Shown: piece by piece, positions 1-5,145 of the stretch | Position numbering within the stretch: position 1 is the first letter of the stretch | Layout of the letters: each line of letters starts with the position of its first letter | NCBI GenBank assembly: GCA_030634785.1 | Contig: DAOWAC010000069.1 | Location: 1-5,885 of the forward strand | Source: Chloroflexota bacterium | GTDB lineage: Archaea > Iainarchaeota > Iainarchaeia > Iainarchaeales > GCA-2688035 | Length of the DNA stretch: 5,885 bases | Direction of reading: 5' to 3' | Made by a program: the position numbers and the translations under genes | Notes under the pieces: generated by a model | Seen by the model: only the letters and a program-made list of their open reading frames with translations | Databases searched by the model: none | Told to the model about the DNA's origin: nothing

Positions 1-629
1 AAAGTAATTTGGGCGAAAAAAAACTAGAGCAATGGAGCGCGGAAGACAAGCTTTTGTTTGCAACTACTTTGAGAAAAATTTCAAAACCGATTGTTGTTGC
101 TGCAAACAAAATGGATGTTTCTACTTCGGAAGAAAATTTTAAGAAAATGAAGGAAAACTTTCCAGACAAAACAATTTTACCTTGCTCTGGCTTTGCAGAA
201 CTTGCATTAAAAAAAGCTGCAAAACAGGATTTTGTTGAATATGAGCCTGGAACAAATGATTTCAAAAAATTAAAGGAATTAAATGAAAAACAGGAAAATA
301 TGCTTGAAATGATTAAGAAAAATGTTTTGCAAAAGTATGGAAGTAGTGGAGTGCAGGAAGTGCTTGACAAAACCGTGTTTGATGCACTTGGTTATATTGC
401 AATTTTTCCAGCTGGTTCAAAAAAGCTTTCTGATTCAAAGGGAAATGTTTTGCCAGATTGTATCCTAATGCCAAAGAACTCTACTGCATTGGACTTTGCA
501 TTCAAACTCCATACTGATATGGGAAACGGTTTTATCAGAGCAATTGATGTAAAAAAGAAGCAAATGGTTGGAAAAGAACACGAGCTTCAAAACAGAGATG
601 CTATTGAAATAATTTTCAAAAAGCCCTAG
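1..629 (+). CDS. Archaeal YchF/HSR1-related GTPase, C-terminal half (5' partial)
   Basis: The reading frame is open to the left edge (codons in phase from base 3) and stops at TAG 627-629, so this is the last ~208 residues of a protein that usually has about 390. A TTG at base 9 is in frame but is not a credible start, because the P-loop, G2 and G3 parts of the G domain would then be missing. Counting from that TTG, the G4 motif N-K-M-D is at residues 33-36, a G5-like C-S-G at about 59-61 is followed by the family motif AELALKKAAK, a helical insert follows, and a C-terminal TGS domain (about 147-206) starts with VLPDCILMPKNSTALDFAF. The order G4, G5, helical part, TGS is that of the archaeal Obg/YchF-like group, thought to act on ribosomes or RNA in the cytoplasm; the substrate is unknown. 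It faces the - strand gene ending at 637. Confidence 0.88.
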   Translation, partial: SNLGEKKLEQWSAEDKLLFATTLRKISKPIVVAANKMDVSTSEENFKKMKENFPDKTILPCSGFAELALKKAAKQDFVEYEPGTNDFKKLKELNEKQENMLEMIKKNVLQKYGSSGVQEVLDKTVFDALGYIAIFPAGSKKLSDSKGNVLPDCILMPKNSTALDFAFKLHTDMGNGFIRAIDVKKKQMVGKEHELQNRDAIEIIFKKP

Positions 630-636
630 TAGAAAA

Positions 637-918
637 TTAGTCCTGATTAAATGTTTCAGTTGTTGAAGAATAAGTTTCTGTAACGATTGGAATTGCTTCT
701 TTTTTTGTTTCAGAAGCAAGTTCTCTTTCATCTCGAAGAACTTTTTGTTTTACTTCTTCAAGCAAAACCTTTTTGTTGCCAAGTTTTGAAAGAACGTAAT
801 AATATGCGTTAATTGTTTCATCCAAAGTAAGTGTTCTTTTGTATCCAAGTCTTGCAATTTCCTTAAAGTAAATCTGCACAATTCTTGCAGCAACATCTTC
901 GTTTGTCAATTCAGTCAT
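637..918 (-). CDS. Small hypothetical protein; stand-alone copy of the neighbour's C-terminal domain
   Basis: A 93-residue protein of unknown function. Residues about 9-60 form a predicted helical domain with the signature YFKEIARLGYKRTLTLDE, then N-x-Y-Y-Y and a leucine-rich helix. The last 25 residues are charged and rich in Ser/Thr (ETYSSTTETF). The domain aligns without gaps to the C-terminus of the upstream gene product (about 22 of 52 positions identical, counted by hand), so the two are paralogous. The ATG at 918-916 directly follows the TAA of the upstream gene and lies in the same reading frame. There is no convincing Shine-Dalgarno sequence, only a GGAAGG nine bases before the ATG. 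Translation therefore probably depends on termination of the upstream gene, or the segment was once, or still is, the last domain of one longer protein. The role is probably shared with the upstream chromatin-like protein; this is inference from linkage. Confidence 0.75.
   Translation of the reverse strand: MTELTNEDVAARIVQIYFKEIARLGYKRTLTLDETINAYYYVLSKLGNKKVLLEEVKQKVLRDERELASETKKEAIPIVTETYSSTTETFNQD
700..706 (+). terminator. Possible oligo-T terminator of the YchF-like gene
   Basis: The first run of seven Ts on the + strand after the YchF-like stop (629) is at 700-706, inside the convergent small gene. In this compact convergent arrangement it is the best visible termination signal, but no hairpin or other support is present. 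Confidence 0.25.
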
Positions 919-1893
919 TTAATTTTGCCTTCCAATCATTTCTTTTGTTGCACTAAGTTCAACATCTTTTCTTTGGATACGGGTAAGTGTATAAAAGTAA
1001 GAATTTACAACTTCATCCAAAGTAAGCTTTCTCTTTAGACCATGTCTTGCAACTTCTGAAAAATAAACATCAATCATTTTCAAAGCAAGCTCTTCATCTC
1101 CAAAAACTGAAACAGAACCTGAAACAGTTTTTCTTAAAATTGTTTCCTTTGAAATCCTTGCTTTCTTAGTTTCCTCAGACCTTACTCTTTTAACAGCAGC
1201 TTCAACAAGTCCCGCAAGTCTTCCTTCAGGAAAACTCTGCCTTACAATAGTTCTAGGTCTTGAAATACTACTTCCAAGAACTCTTTTTTTAACAAGGGTT
1301 CTCTTAACAAGCTTTCTTTTAACAGGCTTTCTTTTTACTGTTTTTCTTTTAACCGTCTTCCTTTTCACAACTCTTTTCTTAACAGGTTTCTTTCTAACAG
1401 GCTTTTTCTTAACAGGTCTTTTTCGCTTTTTTGGCGGATTCTTTAACCTGTTCCAAGCAACAATTGCCTGCTTCATTGTCTTTCCCTGTTTTAATTGCAT
1501 TGAAATAAAAATATTGTAAGCGGTCCTTTTCTTGTTCTTTTTTGCAAGCTGCTTTTTTTGCTTTGTCCAAAGCTTTGCAGCCTGCTTAAAACTAAGACCC
1601 TTTTTAATCTGAATTTTCATAAAACGCTGATAATCTGACAAGCCTACTCTTTTCTTTTTATTTTTAAGGAGTTCAATTTCTTTTCTTAAAAGTTCAAGTG
1701 CTTTAGCATTACCCTTGGTTTTACTGGAGACCTTTTTTGTTAAAGTCATTTCCTTTCTAAGCCCTTTCTTCAAAGATTTAATGTCCTTTTTCACGTGCTT
1801 AGGAACTGGCTTTGCCTTTTTTGAAATAGTTTTCCTTACAGGCTTCTTTCCTTTCCTTGAAACAGTTTTTTTAATATTTTTCTTAACAACCAT
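919..1893 (-). CDS. Lysine/arginine-rich chromatin-like protein with two HMG/YABBY-like motifs and H1-like repeats
   Basis: I choose the ATG at 1893-1891 (324 residues): a GTGA lies seven bases upstream and a TATATATA box about 33 bases upstream. An in-frame ATG at 1968 would give 349 residues but would place that box inside the gene. Layout: a very basic N-terminus (1-60); a short heptad-like helix (63-82, KALELLRKEIELLKN); two related motifs at 86-113 and 124-151 with the pattern Y-x2-F-x3-Q-x-K-x-G-x3-K-Q-A-x3-W, resembling the HMG/YABBY-like motif of DNA-binding proteins; nine tandem pentapeptides, mostly [KR]-x-V-K-[KR] (159-203), resembling histone H1 or bacterial Hc1-type tails; a linker; and a C-terminal helical domain (269-320) repeated in the next gene. 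Non-specific DNA binding and compaction in the nucleoid is the likely role. That is inferred from composition and motifs; I cannot name a family. Confidence 0.8.
   Translation of the reverse strand: MVVKKNIKKTVSRKGKKPVRKTISKKAKPVPKHVKKDIKSLKKGLRKEMTLTKKVSSKTKGNAKALELLRKEIELLKNKKKRVGLSDYQRFMKIQIKKGLSFKQAAKLWTKQKKQLAKKNKKRTAYNIFISMQLKQGKTMKQAIVAWNRLKNPPKKRKRPVKKKPVRKKPVKKRVVKRKTVKRKTVKRKPVKRKLVKRTLVKKRVLGSSISRPRTIVRQSFPEGRLAGLVEAAVKRVRSEETKKARISKETILRKTVSGSVSVFGDEELALKMIDVYFSEVARHGLKRKLTLDEVVNSYFYTLTRIQRKDVELSATKEMIGRQN
1285..1419 (-). repeat. Nine tandem 15-bp coding repeats (pentapeptide [KR]xV[KR][KR])
   Basis: Read on the - strand, this 135-bp stretch is exactly nine in-frame units of 15 bases, encoding RPVKK, KPVRK, KPVKK, RVVKR, KTVKR, KTVKR, KPVKR, KLVKR and TLVKK. 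The valine is invariant at position 3 and positions 4-5 are always basic. The codons vary between units, so the DNA repeat is degenerate and appears to be kept at the protein level. It forms the lysine/arginine-rich tail of the chromatin-like protein. Confidence 0.9.
1441..1638 (-). other. Two HMG/YABBY-like motif repeats within the chromatin-like protein
   Basis: Motif A is encoded at 1638-1555 and motif B at 1524-1441, a period of 38 residues. Aligned on the first Tyr, 10 of 28 positions are identical: Y, F, Q, K, G, K, Q, A, W, K. Each is about 28 residues with a central K-x-G turn between two likely helices and ends with a conserved Trp. The similarity to HMG-box/YABBY-like motifs is by pattern only; the internal duplication is seen directly. 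Confidence 0.6.
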
Positions 1894-1922
1894 ATAAAGT
1901 TCACTTTTATCAATTAATGCGT

Positions 1923-1930
1923 TATATATA
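1923..1930 (-). promoter_or_regulatory. TATA box of the chromatin-like gene pair
   Basis: TATATATA is centred about 33 bases before the ATG at 1893. With the usual archaeal spacing of about 26 bases, transcription would begin near 1900, giving a leader of a few bases. The GTGA at 1904-1901, seven bases before the ATG, could act as a ribosome binding site only if transcription begins at or above it. The box would drive both 919-1893 and 637-918, since nothing separates those genes. Confidence 0.5.
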
Positions 1931-1975
1931 CAACTTCGCAAATGCTTTTTAATGGTTTCTTTTGGCATAATTGAA

Positions 1976-1982
1976 TTAAAAA
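1976..1982 (+). promoter_or_regulatory. Candidate TATA box of the antiporter gene
   Basis: TTAAAAA is centred 26 bases before the ATG at 2005, which predicts a leaderless transcript. No good Shine-Dalgarno sequence precedes the ATG (only AAGAG at 1990-1994). The element is weak and the region is AT-rich, so confidence is modest. Confidence 0.35.
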
Positions 1983-2004
1983 CCCTTTTAAGAGCAAAAT
2001 AATC

Positions 2005-3210
2005 ATGCTTGTAATTGCACTTTTGGCATTTATGGCAATTGTAATATTTCTAGGGGTCTTTGGAGAATTTGTTTTTGCAAAAACAAGAATTCCTGACGCA
2101 TTATGGCTTATTGCAATTGGAATTATCGCAGGACCAATATTAGGATTTGTTTCACAGGAACAGCTTTGGGTAATTGCCCCATTTTTCTCCGCAATTGCAT
2201 TAATGGTAATAATGTTTGAAGGCGGATTGCACTTAAATATTTATGACGTAATAAAAAGTGCTCCAACTTCTCTTTTGCTTGCAATTGTTGGCTTTTTTTT
2301 AAATATGACAGTAATAACATTGTTACTTGAAGGAATGGCATCTTTTGGTTATCTTCAAAACTGGAGTTTTTTAAACAGCATGCTTTTGGGTTCAATTTTG
2401 GGTGGAAGTAGCTCGCTTGTTGTTTTGCCGCTTGTTGCAAGAGCAAAACTTGGCAAAAAAGTTACAAGTGTACTAACTCTTGAAAGTAGTATAACAGATG
2501 TTCTTGCAGTAGTAATAACAATTGCCATAATTGGTTCAGTACTTGCCCCACAGGCAGGAATTCAGGGAATACTTCATTCAATTGCAGGAAATTTTTCAAT
2601 TGGAGCAATGATTGGAATTATTGTTGGCCTTGTATGGCTTTATGTTTTAGAATTTTTTAAAAACAAAGAAAGACTCTACCACCACAATTACATGCTTACA
2701 TTTGCATGTTTGCTTTTACTCTATGCTTTTACAGAATTTATTCAGGGAAGCGCAGCAATTGCTGCACTTGCATTTGGAATAATTCTTGGAAACGGAGCAC
2801 AATTGCAAAAAATGCTAAAACTCGGACAAAAAATAAGACTTGACAAAAAAGTAATTGAATTCAATTCACAGGTAAGCTTTTTTGTAAAAACATTTTTCTT
2901 TGCATTAATTGGATTGTTATTCTATGTCAATTACAAAATGGCCTTGATTGCACTCGTTCTTGTGGCAGGAATTGCAGTTGCAAGACCAATTGCTGTAAAA
3001 ATAGGAACAGTTAGAGAAAGGTTTTCAAAAAAAGAATTGTCTGTAATGAAAGGACTTATTCCAAGAGGACTGGCAGCAGCAGTCCTTGCCATTCTTCCGG
3101 CAGGCGCAGGCATTCCTGGAACAGAACCATTTACAGGAATTGTGTTTACAGTAGTAATTGCAACAATTGCAATAACAACAATTATATTCTGGATTAGAAC
3201 AAAAAAATAA
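2005..3210 (+). CDS. CPA1-type monovalent cation/proton antiporter
   Basis: A 401-residue membrane protein with about 12-13 hydrophobic segments, the usual size for an NhaP-type core without a cytoplasmic regulatory domain. It should exchange Na+ or K+ for protons across the cell membrane for pH and salt balance. Visible motifs: GPILG (43-47), FEGGL (71-75) in an early helix, LGGSSSLVVLP (132-142) where many NhaP proteins have a TDP-containing unwound helix, LESSITDVLAVV (159-170) with Glu160 and Asp165 at the spacing of the NhaP E-x3-N-D site, FFFALIGLL (297-305), and LIPRGLAAAVLA (351-362) with Arg354 matching the conserved Arg of the family. The residue before the ion-binding Asp is Thr164, not the usual Asn. 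The gene is divergent from the chromatin-like pair and convergent, with a five-base gap, with orc1/cdc6. The transported ion cannot be decided from sequence. Confidence 0.88.
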   Translation: MLVIALLAFMAIVIFLGVFGEFVFAKTRIPDALWLIAIGIIAGPILGFVSQEQLWVIAPFFSAIALMVIMFEGGLHLNIYDVIKSAPTSLLLAIVGFFLNMTVITLLLEGMASFGYLQNWSFLNSMLLGSILGGSSSLVVLPLVARAKLGKKVTSVLTLESSITDVLAVVITIAIIGSVLAPQAGIQGILHSIAGNFSIGAMIGIIVGLVWLYVLEFFKNKERLYHHNYMLTFACLLLLYAFTEFIQGSAAIAALAFGIILGNGAQLQKMLKLGQKIRLDKKVIEFNSQVSFFVKTFFFALIGLLFYVNYKMALIALVLVAGIAVARPIAVKIGTVRERFSKKELSVMKGLIPRGLAAAVLAILPAGAGIPGTEPFTGIVFTVVIATIAITTIIFWIRTKK

Positions 3211-3215
3211 AAAAA
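3201..3215 (-). terminator. Oligo-T terminator of orc1/cdc6
   Basis: On the - strand the orc1/cdc6 stop codon is followed at once by seven Ts, one A and seven Ts. Archaeal RNA polymerase terminates at such oligo-T tracts without needing a hairpin. The tract overlaps the last codons of the convergent antiporter gene. Confidence 0.65.
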
Positions 3216-3240
3216 TTATTTCCTTTTGGGTTTTTCTTCC
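3216..3240 (+). terminator. T-rich stretch, probable antiporter terminator
   Basis: Immediately after the antiporter stop the + strand has TTATTT, TTTT and TTTTT runs within 25 bases, inside the 3' end of the convergent orc1/cdc6 gene. This would serve as a stepwise oligo-T terminator for the antiporter transcript. Confidence 0.35.
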
Positions 3241-4346
3241 AGTCTTGCTTTTGGAAAAGCAAGCGAAATCATTCTGGTTCGCCCTCTAGGAGGTTTTGTT
3301 GTAGTTTCTGCAATAATAAGCTGCTTTTTTTCAAGCTCTGAAATAAGTGTCCTAAATCGCCTCTGAGTTAAAGGTTTTTTGCTTGCTTTGGAGTATGCCT
3401 CAAATAGTTCACCTGAAGCAATTGCTTTGTTTGCAGGAACAAGTTCTAAGATTTCCCTTTCTCCAACGCTAAGGTAGGAAATTGCCTTCTGTAAAGCTCT
3501 TGAATCAACTTCTGAAAAGATTTTGCGCAAATGCTTTACTTCAAGCTTTTCACTGTTTTCTTTTTCAGCCGCCCTTCCTGCTCTCAAAAAGCATTCAATT
3601 GCAATTCTGGCATCTCCCCCAAGCTTTGCTGCATGAGCAGCGGCAACATTTATTACGTCTGGACCAAGTGCATTTGAATGAAAAGCATATTCTGCTCTCT
3701 GGTTTAGAATTTCCTTAAGCTGTTTTGGAGAATATGGTTCAAAAGTTATAGACTGTTCTGACAAACTGCTTTTTACCCGGTCATCAAGCAATGAAACAAA
3801 GTTTGAAAGATTGCTTATAAAAATTAATCCAAAACGACCCTTACCATATTCTACCACACGCAAAAGGTCGTAGAACAATTTGCTTGCTTCTTTATTATGA
3901 AGTAACTGATCGGCTTCGTCTAAGACAACCACAGGAATGAAAGAAGCATGTTTTAGTGCTTCAAGCATTTTGGCAAATGCTTCATCTGTTGCAATTCCTC
4001 TTCTTGGAGTGGCATCTCCTAAAAAATTTGAAATTTGAGTAAGAATTGAATGTCTTGTATTAAGCTGAAAGCAGTTAATGTAAAGACCTTTTGCTCTGTC
4101 ACTATACTGCTGTAATTCGTTTAGGACAAATTTTACTGTTGCGGTTTTTCCTGTTCCTGTTTTTCCGCAAACAAAAACATTTTGTGGCTTTTTTCCCTGT
4201 AAAACAGGTTGTAATGAAAAAACAAGCCGGTCAACTTCTGGTTCCCTAAAAGGCATTCTTTCAGGTACAAATTCAGGATACAAAAACCTTTCATCCTTGA
4301 AAATTTCGTGAACTTTGGTTTTTTTTGCAAAAATGTTGGACGACAT
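3216..4346 (-). CDS. cdc6: Orc1/Cdc6 replication initiator (AAA+ plus winged helix)
   Basis: This 376-residue protein has the full Orc1/Cdc6 architecture. It binds origin DNA and, in its ATP-bound form, helps load the MCM helicase. Counting from the ATG at 4346: an N-terminal FKDERFLYPEFVPERMPFRE signature (17-36), Walker A GKTGTGKT (61-68), Walker B VVVLDEAD with Asp143-Glu144, sensor 1 Asn179, the DDRVKSSL segment with an arginine-finger-type Arg190, sensor 2 GDAR with Arg247, and a C-terminal winged-helix domain from about 290 (GEREILEL, then TQRRFRTLISELEKKQLI). All catalytic residues are present, so it should be an active ATPase. The frame extends upstream to a TTG at 4379, but the ATG at 4346 is the first ATG, gives a normal N-terminus, and has a TATA-like element 26 bases before it; a weak AGGT lies ten bases upstream. 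The tail KPKRK is basic. Confidence 0.95.
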   Translation of the reverse strand: MSSNIFAKKTKVHEIFKDERFLYPEFVPERMPFREPEVDRLVFSLQPVLQGKKPQNVFVCGKTGTGKTATVKFVLNELQQYSDRAKGLYINCFQLNTRHSILTQISNFLGDATPRRGIATDEAFAKMLEALKHASFIPVVVLDEADQLLHNKEASKLFYDLLRVVEYGKGRFGLIFISNLSNFVSLLDDRVKSSLSEQSITFEPYSPKQLKEILNQRAEYAFHSNALGPDVINVAAAHAAKLGGDARIAIECFLRAGRAAEKENSEKLEVKHLRKIFSEVDSRALQKAISYLSVGEREILELVPANKAIASGELFEAYSKASKKPLTQRRFRTLISELEKKQLIIAETTTKPPRGRTRMISLAFPKARLEEKPKRK

Positions 4347-4368
4347 AATAGAAAAACCTATTAACAGA

Positions 4369-4376
4369 TAATTAAA
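4369..4376 (-). promoter_or_regulatory. Candidate TATA box of orc1/cdc6
   Basis: On the - strand TTTAATTA is centred about 26 bases before the ATG at 4346, predicting transcription starting at or within a base or two of the start codon. This supports the ATG at 4346 over the upstream TTG at 4379, which would leave the box inside the gene. Confidence 0.4.
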
Positions 4377-4414
4377 CAAATGATTAAATCTTTATTGGAA
4401 TAAGAAAAGTATAG

Positions 4415-4421
4415 TATATAA
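4415..4421 (+). promoter_or_regulatory. TATA box of the kinase-like gene
   Basis: TATATAA preceded by a purine-rich AAGAAAAG stretch (BRE-like) is centred 29 bases before the ATG at 4447. The predicted transcription start is near 4444, a leader of only about three bases. An AAGGT at 4436-4440, six bases before the ATG, would then be upstream of the transcript. Confidence 0.5.
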
Positions 4422-4446
4422 CCCTAAAAACAAAAAAGGTAATGAA

Positions 4447-5076
4447 ATGAGAAAAGTTAAGAAACCAGCAAAAGAATTAATTATAACGGGAAAAAAAGGC
4501 AGCCTTTTTGCAAGCTCACCCATATTTAAAAGGTTTAAAAACCAAGAAAAGCTTGTTGAAAGCAAAACCAGAAAACTTATTATGGAAAACTTTAAAAGAC
4601 TGGAAAAAGGCAAAGAAATATCTGACAAGAAAGGTAAAATAAAAATTAAGAAAGCGTTTACAGGAACTTTTGGAGGAAAACACAAATTTTTAACACTTAG
4701 AGTTTCAGCAAGCGGTAAAGAATTTTTTGTAAAAATTTCAAGCCCAAGAAAGATTAAAGAAAATGTAAATGCACTGGAATTAGCTGACAGGCATCTTAGC
4801 AAAAAAGGCTACAGAGTCGACGGATTTAAGGTAAAGGTTATTCTTCCATACAAAGCAGTTGCCTACAAGAAAATAGGATATTTGGTTACAGATTTTTTTA
4901 AGCAAGGCGAAGTACAGCAGATTAGTGAAATGCGAGATGCTGAAAAAATAATAAAGTGTATGGGAAAAGTTGCCACAGAACTCAATAAGTTTGACGTTTT
5001 CGACGTTTTAACAGTCAACTCGTTCTATAACAGTAAAACAAATACAATCCTTTTATTTGATTTAATCAAGAAATAA
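4447..5076 (+). CDS. Hypothetical protein, likely minimal protein-kinase-fold protein
   Basis: A 209-residue lysine-rich protein with no firm family assignment. After a basic, helical N-terminus (1-65), residues 68-209 can be laid on a kinase fold: a glycine-rich turn TGTFGGKHK (72-80) between two strands; a strand with FFVKI, where Lys96 would be the ATP-binding lysine; a helix with Glu105 or Glu111; two strands; a hinge-like YLVTDFF (145-151); a helix; then D186-V-L-T-V-N191, matching the D-x4-N spacing of the catalytic loop HRDLKPEN but lacking its His; and ILLFD with Asp205, 14 residues after Asn191, where the DFG Asp would stand. The protein ends four residues later, so the rest of the C-lobe is absent. 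It could be a very small RIO/KdkA-like kinase or a non-catalytic relative. It is divergent from orc1/cdc6. The kinase reading is inference. Confidence 0.75.
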   Translation: MRKVKKPAKELIITGKKGSLFASSPIFKRFKNQEKLVESKTRKLIMENFKRLEKGKEISDKKGKIKIKKAFTGTFGGKHKFLTLRVSASGKEFFVKISSPRKIKENVNALELADRHLSKKGYRVDGFKVKVILPYKAVAYKKIGYLVTDFFKQGEVQQISEMRDAEKIIKCMGKVATELNKFDVFDVLTVNSFYNSKTNTILLFDLIKK

Positions 5077-5081
5077 TACAA

Positions 5082-5090
5082 TTTATTTTT
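5082..5090 (+). terminator. Oligo-T terminator after the kinase-like gene
   Basis: TTTATTTTT begins six bases after the TAA at 5074-5076 on the coding strand. It is the only T tract between this stop and the candidate promoter of the next gene, which suggests that the two + strand genes are transcribed separately. Confidence 0.45.
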
Positions 5091-5110
5091 GCACAAAAAA
5101 ACCAGTTAAA

Positions 5111-5118
5111 TTTTTATT
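5111..5118 (+). promoter_or_regulatory. Candidate TATA box of the endonuclease IV-like gene
   Basis: TTTTTATT is centred about 31 bases before the ATG at 5146. It lies in the AT-rich spacer 5077-5145, which has no Shine-Dalgarno-like sequence, so a leaderless or nearly leaderless transcript is likely. Confidence 0.35.
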
Positions 5119-5145
5119 GAAAGAAACATTAAATTAAACGATTAA

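Larger units (their letters stand above)
4347..4446. other. AT-rich divergent intergenic region beside orc1/cdc6 (possible origin)
   Basis: This 100-bp stretch separates two divergent genes and holds both of their candidate TATA boxes. Archaeal origins often lie next to orc1/cdc6, so it is a candidate origin or part of one. Against this, I see no origin recognition box (no TCCA-n-TGGA-type inverted element with a G run), and the region is short. Parts of it resemble the intergenic region at 5077-5145 (ATTAAAC, GATTAAAT and a TTTATTG-containing stretch occur in both). Confidence 0.25.

Noticed and set aside
9..629. TTG at 9 as a real start giving a 206-residue protein
   Set aside because: The frame stays open to the left edge and the product would lack the P-loop and G2/G3 motifs that precede the visible G4 motif; the gene is cut by the window edge.
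465..731. Minus-strand ORF of 88 codons across the YchF-like/small-gene junction
   Set aside because: It overlaps the conserved TGS domain and the small gene, with no recognisable motif.
919..921. Reassignment of TAA to a sense codon
   Set aside because: TAA ends the antiporter, orc1/cdc6 and kinase-like genes at sensible lengths, so it acts as a stop here; readthrough of this single codon remains possible but not a code change.
1285..1419. Regular repeat considered as a CRISPR array
   Set aside because: Units are 15 bp, contiguous with no spacers, and encode an in-frame basic pentapeptide.
1715..1897. Plus-strand Phe-rich 60-residue ORF
   Set aside because: Antisense of the lysine-rich N-terminus of the chromatin-like gene; the hydrophobic composition is an artefact of reading Lys codons on the other strand.
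4347..4379. Upstream TTG start for orc1/cdc6 adding 11 residues
   Set aside because: It adds a hydrophobic leader not expected for this family and would place the TATA-like element inside the gene; the ATG at 4346 fits better.
4392..4802. Minus-strand ORF that looks like a hydrophobic membrane protein
   Set aside because: It is the antisense of the lysine-rich kinase-like gene; AAA/AAG codons read backwards give Phe/Leu. It has no promoter or family motif.
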